64,000 nt of DNA from Pantoea rwandensis (GCF_000759475.1 NZ_CP009454.1:1426001-1490000); one strand, 5' to 3'. Counted from the first letter of the stretch, positions 1-11,161 are shown. Notes: generated by a model not told the origin, from the sequence alone. Program-made: numbers and translations.

Positions 1-2708
1 TGAAGCTGTCGCAGATAAACGGCGTCGGTATGGTGACATTGGCGGGCGGCCATCAACCGGCAATCCGCGTGCAGATGGACCCGAAAGCGCTGGCGGCGCA
101 CAAGCTGTCGCTGGAAGACGTCAATACGTTGATCAGTAACAGCAACGTCAATGGCTCAAAGGGCGGCTTCGACGGCAAATATCACTCGGTGACCATCGAC
201 GCCAACGATCAGCTGCGCACCGCCGATGAGTACGGCAATCTGATCATCACCTATCAGAACGGTGCTGCACTGCGCCTGAAAGATATCGCGCACATCGAAC
301 AGGGGCCGGAGAACAGCTTCCAGTCAGCGTGGGCCAATAACAGTCCGGCAATTGTGATCAGCGTGCAGCGCCAGCCGGGTGCCAACGTGATTCAGGTGGT
401 GGACAGCATTAAAGCGCAACTGCCAACCTTGCAGGCCGCGTTACCCGATGGCGTGAAGATGAGCATTTTGTCGGATCGCACCCAAACCATTCGTGCTTCC
501 ATCAGCGACGTACAATTTGAACTGATGCTGTCGGTGGCGCTGGTGGTGATGGTGACCTTCCTGTTCCTGCGCAATGTGGCGGCGACGTTGATCCCGAGCG
601 TGGCAGTGCCGCTGTCACTGATTGGCACTTTCGGCGTGATGTACCTGGCCGATTTCAGTCTGAACAACCTGTCACTGATGGCGCTGACTATCGCCACTGG
701 CTTCGTGATTGACGATGCGATTGTGGTGGTGGAGAACATCTCTCGTCGGCTGGAAGAGGGCGAAACGCCGATGCAGGCGGCGCTGAAAGGGTCGCAGCAG
801 ATTGGCTTCACCATCATCTCACTGACCTTCTCGCTGATTGCGGTGTTGATCCCGTTGCTGTTTATGGGCGATGTGGTGGGGCGCTTGTTCCGCGAATTTG
901 CCATCACACTGGCGGTGTCGATTCTGGTGTCGATGGTGGTGTCACTGACGCTAACGCCAATGCTGTGCGCTTACCTGTTGCAGCATATCCCGGAAGAGAA
1001 GCAGTCGCGCTTCTCGCGTAAGGGCGGGCAAATTTTTGATAAGCTGGTGCGCGGCTATGACCGTCTTCTGACCGTGGTGCTGAACCATCAGAAGTTGACG
1101 CTGCTGGTGGCGCTGGCAACCTTTGCGCTGACGGCGCTGCTGTATATCGCCATCCCGAAAGGCTTCTTCCCGACGCAGGATACCGGTCTGATTCAGGGCG
1201 TCACCGTGGCGTCGCAGGATGTGTCGTTTAGCGAGATGTCGAAGCGTCAGCAGGCGCTGGCAAAAGTGATTCTGCAGAACCCGTCGGTGGACAGCCTCTC
1301 TTCGACCATCGGCATCGACGGCAGCAACACCAGTCTCAACAGCGGTCGCATCCAGATTAACCTCAAGTCATTTGATGAGCGTGATGATAAAGCCGATGTG
1401 GTGATCAAGCAGCTGCAACAGGCGGCACAACAGGTGGCGGGCATTCAGCTCTACCTGCAACCGGCGCAGGATTTGACGGTCAACGATCAGGTCACGCCGA
1501 GCCAGTATCAATTTACCCTCGACGATGCTGACAGTGAAAATCTGGTGAGCTGGACGCCGAAGATGGTGGCGGCCCTGCAGCAGCGTCCGGAATTTAACGG
1601 CGTGGTCAGCAATCTGCAGGATCAGGGCCGTGTTGCCTACGTCGAGCTAAACCGCGACAAAGCGGCGCGTTACGGCATCACCGCTTCGGATGTGGATACC
1701 GCGCTGTACAACAGTTTCGGCCAGCGTCTGGTTTCCACCATTTTTACCCAGGCCAATCAATATCGCGTGGTGCTGGAAGTGGCGCCGCAATATCAGCAGT
1801 CGCCAGCGTCGTTTGATGATGTCTATCTGCCGGTGAGCAGTAATTCAGGTACCTCAACCAGCAGCAGTTCGGGCACCACATCCAGCAACAGTTCGAGCAG
1901 CAGCTCAACCACCAGTACCGATAGCGACACCACCACCGGGATGGTGAAACTGACCTCGATCGCCACTATCCATCAGCGTACCGGTTCACTGATGCATATG
2001 CGTCTGAATCAGTTCCCGGCGGTGATGGTGTCGTTCAACCTCAACAGCGGCTACTCGCTGGAAGATGGACAGAAAGCGATTGCGGAAGTGACACAGCAGT
2101 TGAATCTGCCGTCCAGCATTACGCTGCGCTATCAGGGTGAAACCTCGGCCTTCCAGAGCGCCACTGGCAACACGCTGTGGCTGATTCTGGCCGCGCTGAT
2201 CACCATGTATGTGGTGTTGGGCATCCTGTATGAGAGCTTTATTCATCCGGTGACCATTCTCTCGACGCTGCCATCAGCGGCGGTGGGCGCACTGTTGACG
2301 CTGTTGCTGGCGGGCAGTGAATTCAGTTTGATCGCCCTGATCGGGGTGATCCTGCTGATCGGCATCGTGAAAAAGAATGCAATTATGATGATCGACTTCG
2401 CGCTGGAAGCCGAAAACAAGCAGGGCATGAGTGCGCGTGATGCGATTCATCAGGCTTGTCTGCTGCGCTTCCGTCCGATCCTGATGACCACCATGGCGGC
2501 ACTGCTCGGTGCACTGCCGCTGATGCTGGCCTCAGGATCCGGTGCCGAACTGCGTCAACCGCTCGGTCTGGTTATTGTCGGCGGTTTGATTGTCAGCCAG
2601 GTGCTGACGCTGTTCTCTACGCCGGTGATTTATCTGTGGTTCGATGGCATCGCGCAGCGCGGCAAGCGCTATATGCAGCGTAAACAGCAGCAGGCGCGGA
2701 GCGAGTAA
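1..2708 (+). CDS. mdtB: MdtB, RND multidrug efflux inner-membrane subunit (5' partial)
   Basis: Proton-driven RND pump subunit that exports drugs and bile salts with MdtC and the adaptor MdtA. The frame is open from the window edge, so the true start lies upstream; 892 codons follow the first internal ATG at position 30, against about 1040 residues for full-length MdtB. Two consecutive Asp codons at 711-716 match the proton-relay aspartates of AcrB TM4, and the motif [11 protein letters not shown] near the C-terminus carries the conserved TM10 lysine. Odd: codons 1836-1940 encode a 35-residue tract of almost only Ser, Thr and Gly in the second periplasmic region, absent from E. coli MdtB. The stop overlaps the mdtC start (TAATG), so the two are translationally coupled. 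MdtB rather than MdtC is inferred from being first of the pair. Confidence 0.93.
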   Translation, partial: KLSQINGVGMVTLAGGHQPAIRVQMDPKALAAHKLSLEDVNTLISNSNVNGSKGGFDGKYHSVTIDANDQLRTADEYGNLIITYQNGAALRLKDIAHIEQGPENSFQSAWANNSPAIVISVQRQPGANVIQVVDSIKAQLPTLQAALPDGVKMSILSDRTQTIRASISDVQFELMLSVALVVMVTFLFLRNVAATLIPSVAVPLSLIGTFGVMYLADFSLNNLSLMALTIATGFVIDDAIVVVENISRRLEEGETPMQAALKGSQQIGFTIISLTFSLIAVLIPLLFMGDVVGRLFREFAITLAVSILVSMVVSLTLTPMLCAYLLQHIPEEKQSRFSRKGGQIFDKLVRGYDRLLTVVLNHQKLTLLVALATFALTALLYIAIPKGFFPTQDTGLIQGVTVASQDVSFSEMSKRQQALAKVILQNPSVDSLSSTIGIDGSNTSLNSGRIQINLKSFDERDDKADVVIKQLQQAAQQVAGIQLYLQPAQDLTVNDQVTPSQYQFTLDDADSENLVSWTPKMVAALQQRPEFNGVVSNLQDQGRVAYVELNRDKAARYGITASDVDTALYNSFGQRLVSTIFTQANQYRVVLEVAPQYQQSPASFDDVYLPVSSNSGTSTSSSSGTTSSNSSSSSSTTSTDSDTTTGMVKLTSIATIHQRTGSLMHMRLNQFPAVMVSFNLNSGYSLEDGQKAIAEVTQQLNLPSSITLRYQGETSAFQSATGNTLWLILAALITMYVVLGILYESFIHPVTILSTLPSAAVGALLTLLLAGSEFSLIALIGVILLIGIVKKNAIMMIDFALEAENKQGMSARDAIHQACLLRFRPILMTTMAALLGALPLMLASGSGAELRQPLGLVIVGGLIVSQVLTLFSTPVIYLWFDGIAQRGKRYMQRKQQQARSE
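1836..1940 (+). other. Ser/Thr/Gly-rich low-complexity insertion in MdtB
   Basis: Thirty-five codons between the motifs VYLPV and MVKLTSIA encode nearly uninterrupted Ser and Thr with a few Gly, Asn and Asp. It falls in the large periplasmic loop, just before the segment equivalent to the start of the PC2 subdomain. Repeated AGC, TCG and ACC codons suggest growth by slippage or unequal exchange. The frame is kept on both sides, so it is an in-frame linker, not a frameshift. Confidence 0.85.
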
Positions 2709-5700
2709 TGAACCTCACCAGACTCTTTATCTTCCGCCCGGTCACCACGTTGCTATTAACGTTGTCGATCATGCTGCTCGGTTTACTGGGCTATCGGCTG
2801 TTGCCGGTGGCCCCGCTGCCGCAGGTGGATTTCCCGACCATTATGGTCAGCGCCAGCTTAGCCGGTGCCAGCCCGGAAACCATGGCGGCCACGGTGGCTA
2901 CGCCGCTGGAGCGTTCGCTCGGACAGATCGCGGGCGTCACTGAGATGACCTCGACCAGCTCGCAGGGCTCCACCAGCGTGATTTTGCAGTTTGATCTCGA
3001 CCGCGATATCAACGGTGCGGCGCGTGATGTGCAGGCGGCGATCAATGCCGCACGCAGTCTGCTGCCGAGCGCCATGGAATCGCTGCCGACCTATCGCAAA
3101 GCCAACCCGTCCGATGCGCCGATTGTGATGCTGGCGCTGACCTCCGCCACGCGCACGCCAGGTGAACTCTACGACCTGGCGGAAAGTAAAATCGAGCAGG
3201 CGATGGGGCAGGTCAAGGGCGTGGGTGAAGTGTCGCTGATGGGGAGTGCGTTGCCCGCCGTGCGTATCGATCTGCAACCGCTCAAGCTGGCGCAATACGG
3301 CATCTCGCTGGACACGGTGCGGGAAGCCATCGCCAACAGCACCACCAACAAACCCAAAGGCATTCTGCAGGGCCGCCAGCAATCATGGGTCGTGGACAGC
3401 AATGGTCAGTTGGATAAAGCGGCGCAGTATCAGGATCTGATCGTCAGTTATAAAGACGGTAAAGCGGTACGTCTGCACGATGTCGCCACCGTGTACGATT
3501 CGGTGGAAGATCAGTATCAGGCCGGTTTCCTCAATTCGCAGCCGTCAGTCATGGTGGGCATTAAGCGCCAGGCCGGTGCCAACATGCTCGACACCATTGA
3601 TGCCATCAAGGCGCAGTTGCCCGCGCTGGAAAAAGATCTGCCTGCGGATACCCAACTAAAAGTGGTGGTGGACCGTTCCCCGACGGTGCGTGAATCCCTG
3701 TACGACACCGAAGAAACGCTGCTGATCGCTATGCTATTGGTGATTGCCGTGGTGTTTGTATTCCTGCGCAACGTGCAGGCGGTGGTGATCCCGGCGCTGG
3801 CGTTGCCGGTGTCGTTGATTGGTACCTGTGCGGTGATGTATCTGCTGGGCTACAGCCTTGATAACCTGTCGTTGATGGCACTGATTATCGCCACCGGCTT
3901 TGTGGTTGATGATGCCATCGTGGTGCTGGAAAACATCACCCGCCATATCGAAGAAGGTTTGAGTCCGCTGCGTGCGGCGCTAAAAGGCGCGCAGGAAGTG
4001 AGTTTCACCGTGCTGTCGATGACCATATCACTGGTGGCGGTGTTTATCCCAATCCTGCTGATGGGCAGTATTGTCGGGCGTCTGTTCCGCGAGTTTGCCG
4101 TGACGCTCACCGTCTCGCTGTTGATCTCGATGTTCGTCTCGTTGAGCCTGACACCGATGCTGTGCGCGCGCCTGCTGAAGCCGAAACCGAAAGTCAGCAA
4201 GCGCCCCCATCCGCTGTATCAGTTTATTGAAAATCAGCTCAATGGCTTGCTGGCGGCCTATTCGCGTGGCCTGGCGTGGGTGATGGCGCACCAGAAGATC
4301 ACCATGTTCAGCCTTGTGCTAACGGTATTACTGAACCTGTTCTTGTTCACCGTGGTGCAGAAGGGGTTCTTCCCCAATCAGGACACCGGGCTGTTGATGG
4401 GCGCACTGCGTGCCGATCAAAACATCTCGTTCCAGGCGATGAAACCGAAGATGCTGGAGTTCACTAAAATCATCCAGTCCGATCCGGCGGTGGACAGCGT
4501 GATGTCGTCGATGGGCAGCGGAATGTTTGGCTCGCGCAACAGCGCCAACTTCTTTGTGCGTCTTAAAGACTTTAGCGATCGCGATGCCACGGCCACCGAG
4601 GTCGCCAACCGGCTGAGCCTGAAGACCAGCCATATCGCCGGGGCGCAGATGTTCCTGATGGCGGCGCAGGATCTGCATATCGGTGGGCGCAGTGCTAACG
4701 CCACTTATCAATACAGCCTGCAGGCGGACGATCTGGATGTGCTGCGAGAGTGGACGCCGAAAGTCCAGGCCGCGCTGGCGGCGATCCCGCAGCTCAACAG
4801 CGTGGACTCTGATTCGCAAACCGGCGGCCAGGAAGTGGTGATCAATATCGATCGCGATCGTGCGCAACGGCTGGGCGTTAACGTGCAGATGCTGGATACC
4901 ATGCTGAATAATGCCTTCAGCCAGCGCCAGGTCGCCACGCTCTATCACACGTTGAATCAGTATCATGTGGTGATGTCATTGCAGGACAGCTACACGCGCG
5001 ATCCGGAGATTCTGAAAGAGCTGTATGTGATTAACGATAGCGGCGACCGTGTGCCGCTCTCTGCTTTCGCCAGCTTCAAGGGCGGTAATGCACCGCTCTC
5101 CGTGGCGCATCAGGGGCAATCGGCCACCAGCACCGTGGCCTTTAACCTGAATGATGGCGTGTCACTGGAGCAGGCGCAGGCGCTGATCAAGCAGGCGATG
5201 GCGCAGCTCGGCCTGCCGTCCACCATCCAGGCCGGTTTTGCTGGCACCGCAGCCGCCTTTGCGCAGCTGACCGCCACCATGCCGTGGCTGATTATTGCGG
5301 CACTGGCGGCGGTGTATATCGTGCTCGGCGTGTTGTATGAGAGCTATATCCATCCCATCACCATCCTCTCTACGCTGCCTTCTGCGGGGGTTGGCGCGCT
5401 ACTTCTGCTATTGCTCACCAATACGCAACTGACGGTGATTGCCCTGATCGGCATCATTTTGCTGATCGGCATCGTGAAGAAGAACGCCATCATGATGATC
5501 GATTTTGCGATCCACGCCGAGCGCACGCAGGGGATGTCGCCGAAGCAGGCGATCACGCAGGCCTGTTTGATGCGCTTCCGCCCCATCATGATGACCACGC
5601 TGGCCGCCTTCTTTGGTGCTTTGCCGCTGGCATTGGGCAGCGGCGGTGATGCGGATTTACGCAGTCCGCTCGGCATTGCGATTGCCGGTGGTCTGGCGCT

Positions 5701-5809
5701 GAGCCAGCTGTTAACCCTGTTTACCACGCCGGTTGTTTATCTCTGGCTTGATAGTTTGAGTCGCGCCACTAAACGTCAGTGGCAGCGTTTGCGTCATGTG
5801 GAATCCTGA
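2708..5809 (+). CDS. mdtC: MdtC, RND multidrug efflux inner-membrane subunit
   Basis: Second RND pump subunit (1033 residues; family about 1025), which assembles with MdtB as a heterotrimer in E. coli. The N-terminus reads [18 protein letters not shown], typical of HAE1 transporters. Asp401-Asp402 in VVDDAIVV correspond to the TM4 proton-relay pair, and [11 protein letters not shown] occurs in TM10. Unlike its neighbour mdtB it has no Ser-rich tract in the second periplasmic loop. The ATG overlaps the mdtB stop and the gene is followed after 3 bp by an outer-membrane factor, so the three are one transcription unit. Confidence 0.95.
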   Translation: MNLTRLFIFRPVTTLLLTLSIMLLGLLGYRLLPVAPLPQVDFPTIMVSASLAGASPETMAATVATPLERSLGQIAGVTEMTSTSSQGSTSVILQFDLDRDINGAARDVQAAINAARSLLPSAMESLPTYRKANPSDAPIVMLALTSATRTPGELYDLAESKIEQAMGQVKGVGEVSLMGSALPAVRIDLQPLKLAQYGISLDTVREAIANSTTNKPKGILQGRQQSWVVDSNGQLDKAAQYQDLIVSYKDGKAVRLHDVATVYDSVEDQYQAGFLNSQPSVMVGIKRQAGANMLDTIDAIKAQLPALEKDLPADTQLKVVVDRSPTVRESLYDTEETLLIAMLLVIAVVFVFLRNVQAVVIPALALPVSLIGTCAVMYLLGYSLDNLSLMALIIATGFVVDDAIVVLENITRHIEEGLSPLRAALKGAQEVSFTVLSMTISLVAVFIPILLMGSIVGRLFREFAVTLTVSLLISMFVSLSLTPMLCARLLKPKPKVSKRPHPLYQFIENQLNGLLAAYSRGLAWVMAHQKITMFSLVLTVLLNLFLFTVVQKGFFPNQDTGLLMGALRADQNISFQAMKPKMLEFTKIIQSDPAVDSVMSSMGSGMFGSRNSANFFVRLKDFSDRDATATEVANRLSLKTSHIAGAQMFLMAAQDLHIGGRSANATYQYSLQADDLDVLREWTPKVQAALAAIPQLNSVDSDSQTGGQEVVINIDRDRAQRLGVNVQMLDTMLNNAFSQRQVATLYHTLNQYHVVMSLQDSYTRDPEILKELYVINDSGDRVPLSAFASFKGGNAPLSVAHQGQSATSTVAFNLNDGVSLEQAQALIKQAMAQLGLPSTIQAGFAGTAAAFAQLTATMPWLIIAALAAVYIVLGVLYESYIHPITILSTLPSAGVGALLLLLLTNTQLTVIALIGIILLIGIVKKNAIMMIDFAIHAERTQGMSPKQAITQACLMRFRPIMMTTLAAFFGALPLALGSGGDADLRSPLGIAIAGGLALSQLLTLFTTPVVYLWLDSLSRATKRQWQRLRHVES

Positions 5810-5812
5810 TCG

Positions 5813-7207
5813 ATGAAAAATGTCCTGAAATTTACCCCGATGGTGATGGCACTGTTGCTGGCGGGCTGCGCGGTGGGTCCTGATTATCAGCGCCCGACCA
5901 TGGCGATGCCGACGCATTTTAAAGAAGCCAAAGGCTGGCAGCAGGCCACGCCGCAGGATGCAGAGAGCAAAGGCGACTGGTGGTTGGTGTATCACGATGC
6001 CACGCTGGATAGCCTGTTGCGTCAGGTGAGCATCTCCAACCAGAACGTGGCGAGCTATGCCGCGCAGTACCGTGAAGCGCAGGCGCTGACCTCACAATCT
6101 CGCGCGGCGTTATTTCCTTCGGTAAGCTACGACGCCAGCAGCACGCGCAGCGGCAGTCGGGCCAGCACCACCGGCCAGCGCAGCGTCAGCAATGCGCATG
6201 CCGCCGATCTCAGCGCCAGCTGGGAGCTGGATGTGTGGGGCAAACTGCGCCGCACACTGGAAGAGAACAAAGCCAGTGCGCAGGCGAGTAAGGCCGAGTT
6301 GGCGAATATCACGCTGAGTGCGCAGTCAGAGCTGGCACAGGATTACTTCCAGCTGCGCATCCTCGACGAGAAGATTGCCCTGTATCAGCGCAGTATCGAC
6401 GCCTATCAGCGTTATCTGACGGTGATTCAGAACAAGTACTCGGCGGGCAGCGAATCCCGCGCCACCCTGGCACAGGCGCAGATGCAGCTGGAGAGCGCAC
6501 GCGCCTCGGCACAGGATTATCAGTGGCAGCGTGCCCAATCGGAACACGCCATTGCGCTGTTGCTGGGCCGTGCGCCGGCTGATTTCTCGCTGCCAGTGGC
6601 GAAGCTGGAGGCTAAGTTACCCGCCATCCCTCATAGCCTGCCTTCTGCGCTGTTACAGCGTCGTCCGGATATTGCCTATGCCGAGCGTAATGTGGCAGCA
6701 GCCAATGCGGCGGTGGGTGTCGCCATCGCCGGTTACTATCCGGATTTGACCCTGAGCGCCAGCGGTGGCGTGAGTTCGTCGGCCATTAATAGCCTGTTCT
6801 CACTACCCAATCGCGTCTGGTCATTAGGGCCGGAGTTGAGCGGCACGCTGCTGGACTTCGGTGCGACCTCGGCCAAAGTGGAACAGGCACGCGCCGCCTA
6901 TGACGCCAGCGTGGCGGATTATCGCCAGTCGGTGCTGACGGCGATGGGGGAAGTGGAAGATTATCTGGTGCAGCTCAATACGCTGCAAGGCGAAATTGCT
7001 TCACAGCAGCTGGCGACCAGTGCCGCGCAGGAGTCAGCCCGCGTGACGCGTAATCAGTATGATGCCGGGATGATTGATTACCTTGATGTGGCCACCACCG
7101 AAAACAGCAGTCTGAGCGAGCAGCAGAGTTTACTGTCACTGCAGAGCACGCAGTGGGTAAGCAGCGTTGAGCTGATTGCCGCGCTGGGCGGGGGTTGGCA
7201 GGGGTAA
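5813..7207 (+). CDS. NodT/OprM-family outer-membrane efflux lipoprotein
   Basis: Predicted outer-membrane channel for the MdtBC pump. Residues 1-18 form a lipoprotein signal with lipobox LLAGC and acylated Cys19, followed by AVGPDYQRP, the usual start of mature NodT-type factors. The 464 residues match the family. Two coiled-coil-rich OEP repeats are visible (about 60-260 and 270-460), with the LLQRRPDI motif near residue 280. It begins 3 bp after mdtC, so co-expression is near certain. E. coli has mdtD-baeS-baeR at this place and uses TolC, so this operon may be a self-sufficient tripartite pump. No gene symbol can be chosen safely. Confidence 0.92.
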   Translation: MKNVLKFTPMVMALLLAGCAVGPDYQRPTMAMPTHFKEAKGWQQATPQDAESKGDWWLVYHDATLDSLLRQVSISNQNVASYAAQYREAQALTSQSRAALFPSVSYDASSTRSGSRASTTGQRSVSNAHAADLSASWELDVWGKLRRTLEENKASAQASKAELANITLSAQSELAQDYFQLRILDEKIALYQRSIDAYQRYLTVIQNKYSAGSESRATLAQAQMQLESARASAQDYQWQRAQSEHAIALLLGRAPADFSLPVAKLEAKLPAIPHSLPSALLQRRPDIAYAERNVAAANAAVGVAIAGYYPDLTLSASGGVSSSAINSLFSLPNRVWSLGPELSGTLLDFGATSAKVEQARAAYDASVADYRQSVLTAMGEVEDYLVQLNTLQGEIASQQLATSAAQESARVTRNQYDAGMIDYLDVATTENSSLSEQQSLLSLQSTQWVSSVELIAALGGGWQG

Positions 7208-7783
7208 GTGTTATTCGTTCTGGCAGGGATGAGTTTTAGCAGCATAGATGAGGATTGTTTTGCAGTTTAGAGCAGCTAAGTATGAGGCTGTTGATTCTGT
7301 TGTGGGCTTTTTGGGTGCGGAGTGGTGGGCTATAGCGTCTTTGTTCAGTGGACTGCTTTGGCGCACGGATGGGCCATAGCCCCTCTGCGGCGGCCGGGCA
7401 GTCCTCGCGCCGCTGAAGCGGTGCCTTCGGCTTCCACGTCGTGCCCTTTTTGAACCAAACACCGAGCATATGCACGATCAGGTTCCCTTCTACCTAAACT
7501 CACATAAGCCAATGTGCAGCCTGTTCTCTTTGGCGAAGCGCCCCCAGTCTGCGTCAGCACCTGTTTACCACCCCAGATTGCGCTCTCACCTTTAAGCCAG
7601 TGCAGCCATGACGGCATTAGCACTGAGCAGCATTTCACAATTATCAGCACCCCAACGGTAAATTTTTACAGGCTACACACCACACCCACCTCAATTCCTC
7701 ACCATAAATCACCGCGCCACTTGTCGAAAATCGCCAGATCCTGCAAGGTAAGCGCCATATTTAAACGCTGCTAAGGAGCTGGC
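7208..7783 (+). other. Non-coding junction between efflux operon and aas
   Basis: No credible gene is present: short frames here have no recognisable protein and poor codon use. The segment joins two blocks that are far apart in E. coli (the mdt operon and aas-lplT), so it marks a rearrangement border. Positions about 7370-7460 form a GC-rich island with short inverted repeats (GCCGCTGAAGCGG; GGGCCATAGCCCC) that resembles a dispersed repeat; the flanks are AT-richer. The ribosome site CTAAGGAG lies before the aas ATG. I could not find the omrA/omrB small RNAs that sit upstream of aas in E. coli. Confidence 0.5.
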
Positions 7784-9934
7784 ATGCTTTTCACTGTTCT
7801 GCGTTTCCTGTTTCGCCTGTTATGGCGGGTGGAACTGCGTGGCGATCTCACCGCACTGCACAAAGAAAAAGTGCTGATCACCCCTAACCATATGTCTTTC
7901 CTTGATGGCATTTTGGTGGCGCTGTTTTTGCCGATTAAACCGGTGTTCGCCGTCTATTCCTCGATCAGCGATCAATGGTTTATGCGGCTCCTCAAGCCGA
8001 TTATCGACTTCGTGCCACTCGATCCCACTAAACCGATGTCGATCAAACATCTGGTGCGCATGATCAATCAAGGTCGTCCGGTGGTGATCTTCCCGGAAGG
8101 GCGCATCACGGTGACGGGATCGCTGATGAAAATCTACAGCGGAGCGGGCTTTGTCGCGGCGAAATCGGGTGCGACCGTGGTCCCGATGCGCATTGAAGGC
8201 GCGGAGTACACGCCGTTTGGCAGACTGGCAGGGGTATTTAAGCGTCGCCTGTTCCCGCGTATCACTTTAAGCGTGCTGCCCGCCACCGTTATTCCGATGC
8301 CGGAAGCCAAACGCGCGCGCGATCGTCGCGTCTTAGCGGGTGAGCACTTACATCATGTGATGATGGAAGCACGTATGGCGGTGCGTCCGCGCGAAACCTT
8401 GTTCGAAGCCTTTCTCAATGCGCGCCAGCGTTATGGCCTGACTAAACCCTGCATTGAAGATATCAACTTCAAACCGGACAGTTACACCGGGCTGCTGAAA
8501 AAATCGCTGGGCGTGGGGCGTATTCTTGAGCGCTACAGCCAGCAGGGTGAATACGTTGGCCTGCTGCTGCCGAATGCCACGGTCACGGCGGCGGCGATCC
8601 TCGGGGCATCACTGCGCGGGCGTATCCCGGCGATGCTCAATTACACCGCGGGCGTCAACGGCATGCGCGCGGCGCTCACTGCTTCGCAGGTCAAAACCGT
8701 CTTCACTTCGCGCCAGTTCCTGGAGAAGGGCAATCTGGGGCATCTGCCGCAGGGCTTAACCGAAGTCCAGTGGATCTACCTCGAAGACCTCAAAGACACC
8801 GTTACCCTGAAAGACAAGTTGTGGATTCTGGCTCACCTGCTGATGCCGCGTCGTGCGCAGGTTCCGCAGCAGCCGGAAGAGGCGGCCATGGTGCTGTTCA
8901 CCTCGGGTTCCGAAGGCAACCCCAAAGGCGTGGTGCACTCACATAAAAGCCTGTTGGCTAACGTCGAGCAAATTCGTACTGTGGCGGATTTCACCCCGCG
9001 CGATCGCTTTATGTCGGCGCTGCCGCTGTTCCATGCTTTCGGCCTCACGGTGGGCTTGTTTACGCCGCTGCTCACCGGCGCGCAGGTGTTCCTCTATCCG
9101 AGTCCGCTGCATTACCGCATCGTGCCGGAACTGGTGTATGACCGTAACTGCACCGTGCTGTTTGGCACCTCAACCTTCCTCGGTAACTACGCGCGCTTTG
9201 CCAATCCGTATGATTTTGCACGCCTGCGCTATGTGGTGGCGGGTGCAGAGAAGTTGCAGGAAGGCACGCGTCAAATCTACGCCGAGAAATACGGCATCCG
9301 CATTCTCGAAGGCTATGGCGTCACCGAGTGTGCGCCAGTGGTGGCCATCAACGTGCCGATGGCGGCGAAACCTCACACCGTGGGTCGTATTCTGCCCGGC
9401 ATGGATTCACGTTTGATCTCCGTGCCAGGTATCGAGCAGGGCGGTCGTCTGCAACTGCGTGGTCCGAATGTGATGAACGGTTACCTGCGCGTGGAAAATC
9501 CGGGTGTTTTAGAGAAGCCCGTGGCGGACAACGGCGAAGGTGAGATGGAAGCCGGTTGGTATGATACCGGCGACATTGTTAGCTTCGATGAAGGTGGCTT
9601 CTGCCAGATTCAGGGGCGGGCCAAACGCTTCGCCAAAATCGCCGGTGAGATGGTGTCACTGGAAAGCGTCGAGCAGATCGCGCTGAAAGCGTCGGGTGAG
9701 AAGCAACATGCCGCCTCGCTGCGTCCTGATGGTCATCGCGGTGAAGCCTTAGTGCTGTTCACTACCGACAGCGCGCTGAACCGCGAGCAACTGCTTAAAG
9801 CCGCGCGTGATATCGGCGCACCAGAATTGGCGGTGCCGCGTGACATTCGCTTTATGAAACAGCTGCCGCAGCTGGGTAGCGGTAAACCAGATTACGTCAG
9901 CCTGAAACAGCTGGCCGAAGAGGAGCAGGCATGA
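7784..9934 (+). CDS. aas: Aas, bifunctional 2-acyl-GPE acyltransferase / acyl-ACP synthetase
   Basis: Re-acylates lysophosphatidylethanolamine at the inner membrane, using fatty acids it loads onto its bound acyl carrier protein. The N-terminal PlsC-like domain (about 1-190) has the NHMSFLD motif with His36 and Asp41 (HX4D) and the FPEGRIT motif near residue 105. The C-terminal AMP-binding domain (about 230-700) has the phosphate-binding [11 protein letters not shown] at about 372-382 and GWYDTGD near residue 590. Length 716 against 719 in E. coli. The last bases overlap lplT (ATGA), which supplies the lysolipid substrate, so the pair is a functional operon. Confidence 0.97.
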   Translation: MLFTVLRFLFRLLWRVELRGDLTALHKEKVLITPNHMSFLDGILVALFLPIKPVFAVYSSISDQWFMRLLKPIIDFVPLDPTKPMSIKHLVRMINQGRPVVIFPEGRITVTGSLMKIYSGAGFVAAKSGATVVPMRIEGAEYTPFGRLAGVFKRRLFPRITLSVLPATVIPMPEAKRARDRRVLAGEHLHHVMMEARMAVRPRETLFEAFLNARQRYGLTKPCIEDINFKPDSYTGLLKKSLGVGRILERYSQQGEYVGLLLPNATVTAAAILGASLRGRIPAMLNYTAGVNGMRAALTASQVKTVFTSRQFLEKGNLGHLPQGLTEVQWIYLEDLKDTVTLKDKLWILAHLLMPRRAQVPQQPEEAAMVLFTSGSEGNPKGVVHSHKSLLANVEQIRTVADFTPRDRFMSALPLFHAFGLTVGLFTPLLTGAQVFLYPSPLHYRIVPELVYDRNCTVLFGTSTFLGNYARFANPYDFARLRYVVAGAEKLQEGTRQIYAEKYGIRILEGYGVTECAPVVAINVPMAAKPHTVGRILPGMDSRLISVPGIEQGGRLQLRGPNVMNGYLRVENPGVLEKPVADNGEGEMEAGWYDTGDIVSFDEGGFCQIQGRAKRFAKIAGEMVSLESVEQIALKASGEKQHAASLRPDGHRGEALVLFTTDSALNREQLLKAARDIGAPELAVPRDIRFMKQLPQLGSGKPDYVSLKQLAEEEQA

Positions 9935-11121
9935 GTCAGGCGGTTAATCCCGATTCACCGTTACTGTCACGCAATATGATGGCGGTGATCGTGGCGCAGT
10001 TTTTTTCCGCGTTTGGCGACAACGCGCTCCTGTTTGCCACGCTGGCGGTGCTGAAAAGTCAGCTCTATCCTGACTGGAGCCAGCCGATTCTGCAGATGAT
10101 GTTTGTGGCCACTTACATTCTTCTGGCACCGTTTGTCGGGCAGATGGCTGACAGCTTTGCCAAAGGCCGGGTGATGATGTTTGCCAATAGCCTCAAGCTG
10201 CTGGGTGCGCTGATTATCTGCTTCGGCTTCAATCCATTCCTTGGCTATACGCTGGTGGGGATTGGTGCGGCATCCTACTCGCCGGCGAAATACGGCATCC
10301 TGACGGAGATTACACGCGGTGAAAGGCTGGTCAAAGCCAACGGCTTGATGGAGTCATCGACGATTGCTGCCATTCTGCTGGGTTCGGTGGCGGGCGGTAT
10401 TCTGGCTGACTGGAATCTGCTGGCCGCGCTGGTTGTGTGTGCACTCACTTACGCGCTGGCGGTGGTGGCGAATATCTTTATCCCTAAACTTATGGCGGCA
10501 CGCCCGGGCCAGAGTTGGCAGTTTGGTGCCATGTTCCGCAGTTTCAGGGACTCTGCGCTGTTGCTGTGGCGTAACGGCGAGACGCGTTTTTCCCTGCTCG
10601 GCACCAGCATGTTTTGGGGCGCGGGGGTAACGCTGCGTTTCCTGCTGGTGCTGTGGGTGCCCGTCGCGCTGGGTATCACCGACAATAAAACGCCGACCAC
10701 GTTAAATGCCATGGTGGCGATCGGGATTGTGATTGGCGCCGCCGCAGCGGCGAAACTGGTGACGCTACAAACCGTGCGCCGTTGCATGCCCGCCGGGATA
10801 TTGATTGGCGTAATGGTGGTGGTGTTCTCACTGCAAACCAGCTTGCTGAATGCCTATCTGGTGCTGATGGTGATTGGTGCGCTGGGGGGCTTCTTTGTGG
10901 TGCCACTCAATGCGCTGCTGCAGGAACGCGGCAAAGAGTCGGTGGGCGCAGGTAACGCGATTGCGGTGCAAAACTTCGGTGAAAACATCGCGATGTTGGT
11001 GATGCTGGCGCTGTACACCATCGCGGTGAAGTTGGGTGCACCTGCGGTGGCAACCGGTATTGGGTTCGGTGGGATTTTTGCTGTGGCGATTGCGGTGCTG
11101 TGGTGGAAATCGCGCCGTTAA
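9931..11121 (+). CDS. lplT: LplT, lysophospholipid transporter
   Basis: Major-facilitator protein that flips lysophospholipids across the inner membrane to feed Aas. The 396 residues (E. coli 397) form about twelve hydrophobic segments, starting with [20 protein letters not shown] and ending with [14 protein letters not shown]. The start overlaps the aas stop by 4 bp. No terminator with a T-run follows; a palindrome occurs 20 bp downstream. Confidence 0.95.
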   Translation: MSQAVNPDSPLLSRNMMAVIVAQFFSAFGDNALLFATLAVLKSQLYPDWSQPILQMMFVATYILLAPFVGQMADSFAKGRVMMFANSLKLLGALIICFGFNPFLGYTLVGIGAASYSPAKYGILTEITRGERLVKANGLMESSTIAAILLGSVAGGILADWNLLAALVVCALTYALAVVANIFIPKLMAARPGQSWQFGAMFRSFRDSALLLWRNGETRFSLLGTSMFWGAGVTLRFLLVLWVPVALGITDNKTPTTLNAMVAIGIVIGAAAAAKLVTLQTVRRCMPAGILIGVMVVVFSLQTSLLNAYLVLMVIGALGGFFVVPLNALLQERGKESVGAGNAIAVQNFGENIAMLVMLALYTIAVKLGAPAVATGIGFGGIFAVAIAVLWWKSRR

Positions 11122-11141
11122 GGCGGTGTGTGGAAAAACCA

Positions 11142-11161
11142 GGTCGCCAGCCATGGCGACC
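11142..11161. repeat. Intergenic palindrome, GGTCGCC type
   Basis: GGTCGCCAGCCATGGCGACC is a perfect 8-bp stem with a 4-base loop, lying between lplT and tas, whose 3' ends converge. The same architecture with other bases recurs at 33349-33370 and 38116-38135. There is no T-run, so it is more likely a dispersed palindromic element than an intrinsic terminator. Confidence 0.6.

Noticed and set aside
7345..7650. 101-codon open frame in the mdt-aas junction
   Set aside because: No recognisable product; three overlapping frames are open in the same GC-rich repeat-like block, typical of non-coding sequence.
7208..7783. omrA/omrB small RNAs expected upstream of aas
   Set aside because: No sequence resembling the conserved 5' end CCCAGAGGTA or a matching terminator was found.
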